Below, in pieces: positions 25,559 through 34,600 of a stretch of 64,000 nt of DNA (positions are counted from its first letter, which is position 1; each line of letters opens with the position of its first letter). The DNA is taken from NCBI RefSeq assembly GCF_011751075.1, contig NZ_JAALLN010000005.1, forward strand, positions 62,001 to 126,000. The letters run 5' to 3'. Both the position numbers and the translations under genes were made by a program. A model generated the notes under the pieces. That model made no database searches. It saw only the letters and a list, made by a program, of their open reading frames with translations, and was not told where the DNA came from. This DNA comes from Flavobacterium poyangense (lineage in GTDB: Bacteria; Bacteroidota; Bacteroidia; Flavobacteriales; Flavobacteriaceae).

Positions 25559-26053
25559 TTATTTATCGTTCAGTATCTCCTGTAAAGTATAATATACTTC
25601 AATGATTGTATCTTTATTGGTGTTTTTTTTATGATACAATAAGGATGTATATGAAGTCCAATTCTGATTATCAGTGTTGCAAGTAATGATATTATCGATT
25701 TTTGTAATATTACTATTTAATGCAACAGCTTTATATCACCTTTCGAATGCATTAAATCTCTTTTTACCTTTATTGACATTATCATCACAAATATAAATCA
25801 TTGCATTTTGAGAATTTTCAAAAAAGGATAAAACTATTTTTTGAATTGTCGCAGCAACTTGACTATCCAATTTTTCTAAAATATCGTCTTTTTTTTCAAT
25901 GACTATTTGATAGATATTATTCATTTCGAAGCCAGAAACAGCGCTAAATGTATGATCAACAAAAAACGCAACATGATAATCAATGTCATTTTTTGTTGTA
26001 AAATGATATGATTGTGTTATTTCATTAAAGAAGAAATTATATGGGCTTGGCAA
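25559..26053 (-). pseudogene. DUF6169 family gene interrupted by an in-frame TGA
   Basis: The first 105 residues (SPYNFFFNEITQSYHFTTKNDIDYHVAFF ... AMIYICDDNVNKGKKRFNAFER) match the DUF6169 family, which normally continues after an Arg-x-Phe...Arg-Trp stretch. At 25736-25738 a TGA stands exactly where TGG (Trp) would be expected. The same frame then stays open for 58 more codons (YKAVALNSNITKIDN... to TAA at 25559). This points to a nonsense mutation in a gene of about 164 codons. The first codon in this frame is a TTG at 26053 that overlaps the end of the small ORF upstream. Function of the family is unknown. Confidence 0.7.
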
Positions 26054-26186
26054 GAGTGATTCCTTTTTCTTTTAATATTTCTAAAGAAACTTTGCCTTTG
26101 AGATAGGAACGGACGATAGCTTTATCTGCTGCCATTTTGGTAACTGATTCAATAACAGTTTTTTTATTTACAACTATCTTATTCAT
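26037..26186 (-). CDS. 49-residue protein overlapping the DUF6169 gene
   Basis: The ATG at 26184-26186 opens a 49-codon frame (MNKIVVNKKTVIESVTKM ... ITLAKPI) ending at TAA 26037. It ends 17 bases inside the DUF6169 frame, a typical translational-coupling overlap. The product is Lys-rich, helical, without a signal peptide. I recall similar small proteins before DUF6169 genes but cannot name a family. The overlap and pairing suggest a two-gene module, perhaps toxin-antitoxin-like or immunity-like, which is inference only. Confidence 0.6.
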   Translation of the reverse strand: MNKIVVNKKTVIESVTKMAADKAIVRSYLKGKVSLEILKEKGITLAKPI

Positions 26187-26286
26187 CTTACAAAATTAAA
26201 GATTATTTTGACAGCACAAAACAGAATGTAATAGTTTATGATTTTTGTAAATCATTGTCTTGATTTTTTCGGAAATATTAAATAAC

Positions 26287-26328
26287 TCTAAAAAACTAAA
26301 GCCGTCTTACTTTTAGTAAAACGACTTT
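26287..26328 (-). terminator. Intrinsic terminator of the osmC-hydrolase unit
   Basis: On the minus strand AAAGTCGTTTTACT and AGTAAGACGGCTTT pair over 14 positions (two or three G-U pairs) around an AAA loop, followed by a T-rich run. It sits 27 bases after the hydrolase stop. Confidence 0.8.
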
Positions 26329-26354
26329 AATTTTTAGTCTTTTGGAAGTGTTAT

Positions 26355-27149
26355 TTATCTTTTAGCACTCTCATTTGATGCCTTAATAATTACGTCTGCA
26401 ACTGCTTTAGGTTGTGATATAAAGAGTACGTGACTTCCTTTTATTTCGGTTATTTTTGTTTTAGAACGTTTGTACATGGCACGTTCTATTTCAGGGTTGA
26501 TGCTCTTATCCTCAGTAGCTACAATTCCATATGCCGGTTTATCTCTCCAGGCTGCTTTTGTAATCGGAGTTCCAAAGCCTTTGGCATAAAAAGCACCTTG
26601 CGAGGCAAACATAAAATCGGCTTGGTCTTTTGGGATATCAGCAGCAAAACCGGCATGGAATTTTGCTTTGTCATAATAAACAATTCCTTTATCATCAGGG
26701 CTAAGGATTCCGTTTTCCGGAGCAGCTGAAGCCGTTTGTAGCCATTGTACGGTAGTTTCTCCATTGTCAGGTTGAAATGCTGCCACATATACTAAAGCCA
26801 CCACATTTGGATGATTCCCTGCTTCTGTAATTACAGACCCGCCCCAGGAATGTCCGACTAAAACTGTTGGCCCGTCTTGTTTGTCTAAAACTACTTTTGT
26901 TGCATTTACATCATCTTCAAGAGAAGACAGCGGGTTTTGTACAATAGTTACATGATATCCTTTTTTATTCAAAACATCATACAGGGCTCTCCATCCGGAA
27001 CCATCTGCGAAAGCGCCATGCACTAAAACTATATTTTTTACCGGTAGGGTAGTTTGTCCTGTTGCAATTGTAGTTGAAAAGAGAAAAGAGAAAAATAATA
27101 CTGTGAACATGAAATAACGATTCATTTGTTCTTTTACTGTTGTTATCAT
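26355..27149 (-). CDS. Exported alpha/beta hydrolase
   Basis: The frame is 264 codons from the ATG at 27149. An ATG at 27125 (MNRYFMFTVLFFSFLFS) begins the signal peptide proper and may be the true start. The mature part is a full alpha/beta hydrolase: oxyanion region VLVHGAFADGSGWR, nucleophile elbow GHSWGG (Ser101 from the upstream start), acid region VATEDKSI and catalytic His in KGSHVLF. It resembles secreted esterase/salicylate-esterase-like proteins. It follows the OsmC gene by 39 bases and is therefore likely part of the same peroxide-linked operon. Confidence 0.85.
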   Translation of the reverse strand: MITTVKEQMNRYFMFTVLFFSFLFSTTIATGQTTLPVKNIVLVHGAFADGSGWRALYDVLNKKGYHVTIVQNPLSSLEDDVNATKVVLDKQDGPTVLVGHSWGGSVITEAGNHPNVVALVYVAAFQPDNGETTVQWLQTASAAPENGILSPDDKGIVYYDKAKFHAGFAADIPKDQADFMFASQGAFYAKGFGTPITKAAWRDKPAYGIVATEDKSINPEIERAMYKRSKTKITEIKGSHVLFISQPKAVADVIIKASNESAKR

Positions 27150-27188
27150 AGTATAAATTTTAAGAGAATAATTTTTATCTGTTTTGAA

Positions 27189-27608
27189 TTAAATTGTTAG
27201 CGTAGTCGATAAGGTGATTTCTGTATTTAGTAGCTTTGAAACCGGGCAAATTGTTTTTGCTTTTTGAGCCAATTCCTGAAATTGCTCTGCTGAGATTCCG
27301 GGAACTTTACCTTCAAGTTCCAGTTGAATTAAAGTAATGGTTCCGTCTTCTAAAGTTACTTTTGCTTTTGTGTTCAAATCTTCCGGTACAAAACCGGCTT
27401 CTGATAGTAGAAAGCTTAATTGCATTGTAAAACATCCTGAGTGTGCAGCTGCAATTAGTTCTTCAGGATTTGTTCCTACACCCTCTGCAAAACGGGTTTT
27501 AAAGGATAATTGAGCATTGTTTAAAGTTGTGCTTTGTGTACTGATGGTTCCGTTTCCTTCCATTCCTGTACCTTTCCAATTGGCGTTTGCTGTTCTTGTA
27601 AATTTCAT
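27189..27608 (-). CDS. OsmC family peroxiredoxin
   Basis: 139 residues of the OsmC/Ohr family. The two redox cysteines are C59 in HSGCFTM and C121 in KTICPVSK, the standard pair for reduction of organic hydroperoxides. The N-terminus MKFTRTANANWKGTGMEGNGTIST is typical of OsmC proper. It is transcribed divergently from an oxyR gene across a 137-base gap that contains a near-ideal promoter, so peroxide control by OxyR is likely. The hydrolase gene follows on the same transcript. Confidence 0.93.
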   Translation of the reverse strand: MKFTRTANANWKGTGMEGNGTISTQSTTLNNAQLSFKTRFAEGVGTNPEELIAAAHSGCFTMQLSFLLSEAGFVPEDLNTKAKVTLEDGTITLIQLELEGKVPGISAEQFQELAQKAKTICPVSKLLNTEITLSTTLTI

Positions 27609-27675
27609 GATCTTGCTTTTTTATGTTATTTTAAAATTTTTAAGTTTTTCAAATCGTTCTTCTGATTTGATGGGA

Positions 27676-27707
27676 CAAATTTAGGAGTGGTAGTTTTATA
27701 AATCAAA
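27676..27707 (-). promoter_or_regulatory. Promoter of the osmC-like operon
   Basis: On the minus strand TTTG (27704-27707) and TAAATTTG (27676-27683) are separated by 20 bases, an almost perfect Bacteroidetes -33/-7 promoter. The start is predicted near 27669. It lies in the divergent control region shared with oxyR, and AT-rich partial dyads (27695-27740) could be OxyR sites. Confidence 0.7.
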
Positions 27708-27711
27708 TTGA

Positions 27712-27719
27712 TAATTTTG
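27712..27719 (+). promoter_or_regulatory. -7 box (TAATTTTG) of oxyR
   Basis: A full TANNTTTG match 27 bases before the oxyR ATG. It lies 5 bases from the -33 box of the divergent osmC promoter, so binding of OxyR in this gap could affect both genes. Confidence 0.5.
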
Positions 27720-27745
27720 TACATTTATAAATTAAATTTATAATC

Positions 27746-28714
27746 ATGACCATTCAACAGTTAAAATACATAGTTGCTTTAGACGAGGAGCGCCATTTTG
27801 CAAGGGCTGCAGACATTTGTATGGTTTCGCAACCCGGATTAACCATTCAGCTAAAAAATCTCGAAGAAGAAATAGGAATCAAAATTTTCGATCGAAACAA
27901 AGTTCCGCTAACACCAACAGAGCTTGGAAAAGAGATTATAAGCAGAGCCAGGAAAATTTTGCGCGAGACAAATGAAATTCGTGATTTTGTGGTAAACGAA
28001 AAAAATATGCTGGAAGGGGAGTTAAAAATTGGCGTAATTTCTACTTTATCTCCTTATTTAATTCCATTGTTTATTAAGACGATGAAAGAGATTACACCAA
28101 AAGTTCATTTCATTATTAAGGAAGCCAATACAGGACAATTGATGCACGATGTAGAGACCGGAGCTCTTGATGTTGCCATTATGTCGACTCCTACCGGAAA
28201 TAAAAATCTAATTGAACATGCAATTTTCAAGGAACCCTTTGTAGCCTATTTGAATAAAGAACATCCGATGGCCAATGAGGATTTTTACGAAATTCAACCT
28301 GGAGACAAGCCTTTTTTGCTGTTGCTTCAGAATGAGTATTGTTACAACGCGCAATTATTGGATATCTGTGGTTTGAAAACACCGGGAAAAATTAAGGAGC
28401 AATTTAGTTATGATATAAGTTCTATTGAAACGCTGAAAAATCTTGTTCGGGCCGAATTGGGGTTTGCCATAATTCCGCAACTTTCTATTTTAAATGAGAG
28501 AGAAAGCACACTTTTTAAACCGTTTAAAGATCCAAAGCCGGTTCGTGAAATCAGTTTTGTAGTATCGGACACTTTTTCTAAAAAATTACTCTTAGAAAAG
28601 ATGAACGAAGCGATCTGGAGTTGTCTTCCGGATTCGCTTAAAGCTAATTTTAACTATAAAAAAATACGATGGAATGATTCTCCTTATTTTGTTGATGCTG
28701 TGAGTAAGTTTTAA
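27746..28714 (+). CDS. oxyR: OxyR-type LysR regulator, hydrogen-peroxide sensor
   Basis: 322 residues. The LysR winged helix is at about 1-60 (MTIQQLKYIVALDEERHFARAADICMVSQPGLTIQLKNLEEEIGIKIFDRN). The effector domain carries two cysteines at positions 199 and 208 (NEYC-x8-C in CYNAQLLDIC), the same positions and spacing as the redox-active C199/C208 of E. coli OxyR. This strongly supports peroxide sensing by reversible disulfide formation. The divergent OsmC peroxiredoxin is the obvious local target. Catalase or Dps genes are not in view. Confidence 0.93.
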   Translation: MTIQQLKYIVALDEERHFARAADICMVSQPGLTIQLKNLEEEIGIKIFDRNKVPLTPTELGKEIISRARKILRETNEIRDFVVNEKNMLEGELKIGVISTLSPYLIPLFIKTMKEITPKVHFIIKEANTGQLMHDVETGALDVAIMSTPTGNKNLIEHAIFKEPFVAYLNKEHPMANEDFYEIQPGDKPFLLLLQNEYCYNAQLLDICGLKTPGKIKEQFSYDISSIETLKNLVRAELGFAIIPQLSILNERESTLFKPFKDPKPVREISFVVSDTFSKKLLLEKMNEAIWSCLPDSLKANFNYKKIRWNDSPYFVDAVSKF

Positions 28715-28935
28715 ACTTTGGGATTGATTAAATTTTAACAGATAAAAATAGAAGAAATAGAGTTTTGTGAAAAGAAGTTTTTAAATCTGATATTCAGGCT
28801 TTGTTTAGCTTTATGTTTTTATAAAGGATGAGGTGTCTTTTTTTGTAAACGGAAAAATGATATCTCTTTTTTTTTAAATTGAATCGCAGATTTTTCAATT
28901 TTATATCTTTACGTATCAATTAAATAAGTTACCAA

Positions 28936-30510
28936 ATGATTGAAAACTTTCCATTTTATTTAAGCTTAATTGTGGTCATTTTACTTTTAATAATGTTGGC
29001 CAACAAGATAAAAGTAGCATACCCCGTATTATTGGTCTTGGCAGGGCTGGGGATTAGCTTTATTCCCGGAGTGCCAATTCTGCATATAGAACCCGAGTTT
29101 CTGTTTATTATATTTTTACCTCCTTTATTGTATGAAGCTTCTTGGACAATTTCATGGAAAGAACTTTGGAGATGGAGACGTATCATTGGCAGTTTTGCTT
29201 TTGTAGTGGTATTTCTGACTGCCATGTCGGTTGCTTTTGTAGCGAACTATTTTATTCCGGGATTTTCATTGGCTTTAGGTTTTTTATTGGGTGGAATCAT
29301 TTCGCCTCCGGATGCGGTAAGTGCAGGTGCTATTTTAAAATTTGTAAAAGTTCCCAAAAGACTATCGTCTATTTTAGAAGGCGAAAGTTTACTGAATGAT
29401 GCTTCTTCCCTGATTATTTTCCGTTTTGCTATGATTGCCGTTACAACCGGGCAGTTTATCTGGTACAAAGCAGCAGTGAGTTTTGGATGGATGTTGATTG
29501 GAGGCGTTGGTATTGGTTTAGTTATTGCATTAATTTTCATGAAAGCCCACAAGTATTTACCGACAGATTCAAATATCGATATTGTTTTAACTCTTATTGC
29601 TCCTTATATTATGTACATGGCAGCCGAAGAAGTACATAGTTCGGGGGTATTAGCAGTTGTAAGTGGTGGTTTATTTTTGTCGTATTACAGACATCATTTC
29701 CTGAGTAGCAGTTCCCGTATAAGAGGTTTAAATGTTTGGGAAAGTTTGTGTTTTGTATTAAACGGGGTAGTATTTCTACTAATCGGACTGGATTTACCGG
29801 AGATTACAGAAGGACTGGAAGGGGTTGATATCGCGTCTGCTATTGGTTACGGTGTTTTGATCACAGCTGTTTTAATAATTGCCAGAATTTTGTCTTCATA
29901 TGGTGCCGTAATTGTCACACTTATTGCTCGTAATTTTATTAAAGTAGCCGATTCCAGGCATCCGGGTTACAAAGTCCCTTTATTGATTGGGTGGTCGGGT
30001 ATGCGTGGTGTGGTCTCGCTTGCTGCCGCTCTGTCGATTCCATTGCATCTTGAAAATGGGGACCCGTTTCCGCAACGAAATTTAATTCTTTTTATCACAT
30101 TCGTTGTGATTCTCATTACTCTATTGCTTCAGGGGATAACACTACCGTATTTAATTCGGAAAATAAATATGCCCGATCCGGATCAGTTAGTTACTGAGGA
30201 GGAAACAGTAACTTTAATTCGCAAACAACTGGCTGAAAAAGCGTTGGAGTATTTGCATGCTAATTATAGCGAGTTGCTTCGTGAACAAAAATCACTGCAG
30301 CAATTGGCCCGTAAATGGGAGCATAACATACAAATGAGCACTGATATGATTATGGCGGAGGAGTGTAAGGTTGTTTACCTGGAAATATTAAGTGAACAAA
30401 GAATTTGGTTGATTAACAGAAACAAAGAGGAGACTATGCTGAACGAGGAAATTGTTCGCAGTCAATTGAAATATCTGGATCTTGAAGAAGAACGGTTGAG
30501 ATATGTTTAG
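28936..30510 (+). CDS. Na+/H+ antiporter, CPA1 (NhaP/YjcE-like) family
   Basis: 524 residues, with about twelve membrane segments between residues 5 and 400 and a C-terminal cytoplasmic helical tail of about 120 residues. Diagnostic stretches are FIIFLPPLLYEASW, GGIISPPDAVSAGAILKFVKVPKRL, ILEGESLLNDASSLIIFRFA (the ion-binding ND region) and GWSGMRGVVSLAAALSIPL. These are hallmarks of CPA1 monovalent cation:proton antiporters, which export Na+ (or K+) in exchange for H+. It stands alone, followed by a minisatellite. Confidence 0.92.
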   Translation: MIENFPFYLSLIVVILLLIMLANKIKVAYPVLLVLAGLGISFIPGVPILHIEPEFLFIIFLPPLLYEASWTISWKELWRWRRIIGSFAFVVVFLTAMSVAFVANYFIPGFSLALGFLLGGIISPPDAVSAGAILKFVKVPKRLSSILEGESLLNDASSLIIFRFAMIAVTTGQFIWYKAAVSFGWMLIGGVGIGLVIALIFMKAHKYLPTDSNIDIVLTLIAPYIMYMAAEEVHSSGVLAVVSGGLFLSYYRHHFLSSSSRIRGLNVWESLCFVLNGVVFLLIGLDLPEITEGLEGVDIASAIGYGVLITAVLIIARILSSYGAVIVTLIARNFIKVADSRHPGYKVPLLIGWSGMRGVVSLAAALSIPLHLENGDPFPQRNLILFITFVVILITLLLQGITLPYLIRKINMPDPDQLVTEEETVTLIRKQLAEKALEYLHANYSELLREQKSLQQLARKWEHNIQMSTDMIMAEECKVVYLEILSEQRIWLINRNKEETMLNEEIVRSQLKYLDLEEERLRYV

Positions 30511-30519
30511 TTTTTTCTA

Positions 30520-30623
30520 AGGTTCTGAGGTTCTGAGATTCTGAGGTTCAAAGGTTCAGAGGTTCAAAGGTTCAGAGGTTCAAAGGTTCAAAGGTTCAGA
30601 GGTTCAGAGGTTCAGAGGTTGCT
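30520..30623. repeat. 8-bp minisatellite AGGTTCAR
   Basis: Thirteen consecutive units of 8 bases occur, mostly AGGTTCAA or AGGTTCAG with three AGGTTCTG-type units at the left end. A related array with unit AGGTGCAR lies at 49304-49361. Both follow directly after plus-strand genes. Confidence 0.85.
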
Positions 30624-30684
30624 GAGTGTTGAGATGCTGCTTGTTTACGTGTTTTAGAATATAAGTGAGAATCTTTGACATAAT

Positions 30685-30712
30685 AAAAAACCAGTAAAGA
30701 GAACTTTACTGG
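30685..30712 (-). terminator. Intrinsic terminator of the adhesin operon
   Basis: CCAGTAAAG (30691-30699) pairs with CTTTACTGG (30704-30712). On the minus strand the stem is followed by six T. It ends the transcript carrying the barrel protein at 30756. Confidence 0.85.
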
Positions 30713-30755
30713 CTTCTATGAATTCGAAAAAAATAATTAACTGAATTGTAGTGAT

Positions 30756-31607
30756 TTATCGAATTGCAAATCTTAGTTTTAGTCCATAAGAGACTAATCT
30801 CACATCATGCGCAAATCGCGAATCTAGTATACTGTTGTATTCTAGTTTAGCTGGTGTTCCCGGTGTATATTGAACCGGATGTTTACTTAGATCTCGATCA
30901 TAAACATTATTCAATCCGTAATCTAAATAGGCACCAAGGTATATGGCACTTTTTTCGCCGATTTGTTGTTTCACCCCTGTTTCAAAAGTGGCAGAGTAAG
31001 AAACTTCGGCATTAAGATCCTGTTTACCTGTTTTAATGTTAGTTGTAGTTCCGAATCCGGCAAAGGCAGGATCAAACAATTCAACATTGTATTGCGGATA
31101 ATAACCACTTGTAGTTAGATTTTGTATGGTAGTTTGATAACTTCCGTTTATGGCAAAACCTACCTTAGCTCCGGCTGCAAGATACAATTTGGTTGTACCG
31201 GGAGTTTCAAATTGAATATGAAGTGGAATATTAATATATCCTAATTTTTGCTCTTCTCTTAAATTGTTTGCTCTGAATCTAAATTGAAAAGATTCTTTTT
31301 CAGAGTCCGTAGCAGCATATTGTCCATATAGAGATCCAAATTTAGCATCAGTATTGTAAGATTGGTACTCTGCACCAATTCCGATACTTAAATTTTCACT
31401 TAAATAATACGAATAACGCAGGCCTGCATTAAATCCGTTTCCTTCTACCAATTGACTCACACCCTGATAACTCAGAAAAGAGGAGGGACCACCTACAGCA
31501 ATTGAAAACTCATGTTTTTTATCCTGACCAAAGCTATTTAAGGCAGAGCCAAAAAGTGCTGTAATCATCGATAATGATGCTATATAGTTTATTATATATT
31601 TTTTCAT
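30756..31607 (-). CDS. Outer-membrane beta-barrel protein in the adhesin operon
   Basis: 283 residues with a signal peptide (INYIASLSMITALFGSALNSFGQ). The mature part has regularly alternating strands with aromatic belts: FNAGLRYSYYLSENLSIGIGAEYQSY, KLYLAAGAKVGFAIN, VSYSATFETGVKQQIGEKSAIYLGAYLDYGLN and a terminal SYGLKLRFAIR. This is typical of small outer-membrane barrels. It lies 50 bases downstream of the 3343-residue adhesin on the same strand. In the known SprB system the adhesin is followed by SprF of the PorP/SprF family. This protein does not have the PorP/SprF start, so its partnership with the adhesin is suggested only by position. Confidence 0.8.
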   Translation of the reverse strand: MKKYIINYIASLSMITALFGSALNSFGQDKKHEFSIAVGGPSSFLSYQGVSQLVEGNGFNAGLRYSYYLSENLSIGIGAEYQSYNTDAKFGSLYGQYAATDSEKESFQFRFRANNLREEQKLGYINIPLHIQFETPGTTKLYLAAGAKVGFAINGSYQTTIQNLTTSGYYPQYNVELFDPAFAGFGTTTNIKTGKQDLNAEVSYSATFETGVKQQIGEKSAIYLGAYLDYGLNNVYDRDLSKHPVQYTPGTPAKLEYNSILDSRFAHDVRLVSYGLKLRFAIR

Positions 31608-31657
31608 CTTAAAGTTATTTTATGCCGGTGTCATCCTTAAAATGACACCGGCAGATT

Positions 31658-34600
31658 TTATTTATTTACAATTACTTTAAATGTTTTTCTAACATTGGCA
31701 GTTTCAAGAAGGACAATATACATGTTGCTCTCTGTTGCAAGAGGTAATTGTATTTCTGTTTTTACTGTTGACGACTTAACTGTTTTTACCAATTGACCTG
31801 ATACAGTGTATAAACTGATTTGCATATTTTGCAATTCCTCTTCCGGATAATCAGCTTCAACAGTTACCACTTTTCCGATTTGAATTGGATTTGGGTATAC
31901 TTTTGCTGTAAGTGAATTTTGTATAACAATTTTCGTAGTACATGTTTGCAGTACTTTTCCATCTTTAGTGGTCATTTTTACCATATAGTCAGCAGTAGGA
32001 TCTAACGTATTGTTTATCTCGTCTCCCGCTGAATAGTATTGACCAGTTCCTATTAATTGACCGTTTTTAAACCATTGGTAAGCAACAAATTCATAACCAC
32101 CATTTGTTTGTGGATTGTTGTTTACAAGTAGAACGTTATTAAATTTCTGACGGGCAATATCAAAGAAGTTGAACGGTTTTGATACCTCAATAGTATAATT
32201 TTTAGAGGCAGTTCCATCTTCTGAAGTTACCGTAAGAACCTGGGTGTAAATTCCCGGTTTAGGCACTGGAATTGTAAAAGTAGCCGCTGGACTAATAGTT
32301 GCATTTGAAGTACTTACAGCTGTTATGGTAAGACTGTTACCGTCGTCACATGTCATTTGATAAGTAATCTTTTGTGCAGGATTATTATAAACAGTGGTAC
32401 CAATAGTCAAGGTTGTTAAATCGGCATTGTTGTTCATTATAACCAAAGTCTGCGAAATACTTGCTGCTGGCAGATAATTGGTGTCACCATCCTGATTAGC
32501 AGTAATGACGATTTGACCAGATCTAAGCATGTTTACTAAACCTGCTGCAGAAACAGTTGCTGCTGGCAGAGGAGTAGTATAAGTATAAGAATAACGTATC
32601 GCCAAACCTGAGTCTGAGGTAGCGTCTAATGTAAAATCATTGTTCACTCCAAGAGTTTTAACCGGTATAGCACCAAAAGTAATTTGTTGTGGAGCTTTAT
32701 TAATAGTAAGATCTGCTGTTAGCGTAATTGGCGAACAATTAGTTAATCCTGCTGCCGGAGATACAACGGCAGTAACCGTGTAGACTCCCGCATCGATAGC
32801 ACCATTAGGGCTTCCTGTTATTGGTGTTATAGAGTACGCAACAGTTGCTCCTGCCGGAAGACCTGCTACTTCAATAGTTTGCAGATTTCCGTCAAAAGTT
32901 GAAGTAACATCACTAAAAGTTACCGCATCTATTGGTGAAGCAAGTACATGAAGTGTTTGGTTTTGTGATGAACTATTTCCGTGACCATCATCATAATTCC
33001 ATGTAATTGTATATGTACCAACTGTTGGATAATTTAATGGATCTGATGTTGTACCATTTATTGTTCCTGCACAGTTATCTGTTGCTGTTGGAATTGCAAT
33101 TTCAGCTGATGTAATCGCACAATAATTAGTGATATCCGGTAAGTTTGTCACATTAGGTACTGGGGCAGTAGTATCAGGATTAGTTGATACAGTGGCCGTT
33201 TTCGTTAAAGTACATCCATTGGCATCTGTAATGACTACTGTGTAAGTTCCTGCTGTTAATCCGGTAGCTGTTGCAGCTGTTCCACCAGATGGAGACCAGG
33301 CATAAGTGTATGGACTAGTTCCTCCAGTTGTAGCAACTGTAGCTGATCCGTCAGCTGATCCAACACAAGTTACATCAGTTTTGGTTACTGTAGCATCAAG
33401 TGCAGTTGGTTGCGTGATGGTAAAGCTTTGTGTTGCTGTACATCCGTTAGCATCTGTTACTGTCACTGTATAGGTTCCGGCAGTTAAGCCTGAAGCTGTA
33501 GCAGCAGTTCCACCGGTTGGTGCCCATGCGTAGGTGTAAGTACCAGTTCCACCGGTTACATTTACAGTGGCTGATCCGTTAGTTCCTGCATTACAAGATA
33601 CATTGGTTTGAGCCCCTGCTGAAGCAACAAGTAATGTTGGTTCAATTATAGTAAAGCTTTGTGTTGCCGTACATCCGTTAGCATCTGTTACGGTTACGGT
33701 ATAAGTTCCTGCGATTAGACCTGTTGCAGTAGCAGCAGTTCCGCCGGTTGGTGCCCAGGAATAAGTATAAGTTCCAGTTCCTCCAACTACATTAACTGTC
33801 GCAGAACCATTAGATCCTGCATTACAAGATACATTGGTTTGACCTCCATCTGAAGCTACAAGTGCCGTTGGTTCAGTGATGGTGAAACTTTGTGTTGCAG
33901 TACATCCGTTTGCGTCTGTTACTGTCACTGTATAGGTTCCGGCTGTTAGACCTGTTGCAGTAGCAGCAGTTCCTCCTGAAGGTGCCCAAGAATAAGTGTA
34001 GGCTGCAGTTCCTCCGGTTACATTAACTGTAGCTGATCCGTTAGTTCCTGCATTACAAGATACATTGGTTTGACCTCCATCTGAAGCTACAAGTACTGTT
34101 GGTTCAGTAATTGTAAAACTTTGAGTTGCTGTACAACCATTAGCATCTGTTACCGTCACGGTATAAGTTCCGGCTGTAAGACCTGAAGCCGTATCGGCAG
34201 TTCCACCAGTTGGTGCCCATGAGTAAGTATAGGCAGGTGTTCCGCCTGTTACGCTTACTGTTGCTGAACCATTAGTTCCTGCATTACAAGACACATTGGT
34301 TTGTGATCCTGCTGAGGCTACCAGTATTGTTGGTTCCGTAATGGTAAAGCTTTGTGTTGCTGTACATCCGTTTGCATCTGTTACCGTTACAGTGTAAGTT
34401 CCGGCAGTTAAGCCTGAAGCCGTGTCGGTTGTTCCACCGGTTGGTGCCCAAGAGTAGGTATAGCTGCCTGTTCCGCCTGTCGCACTTACCGTAGCTGAAC
34501 CATTAGATCCTCCGTTGCAAAGAATATTAGTTTGTGCTGCTGCACTTGCAATAAGAGCACTTGGTTCAGTAATTGTAAAACTTTGAGTTGCTGTACAACC

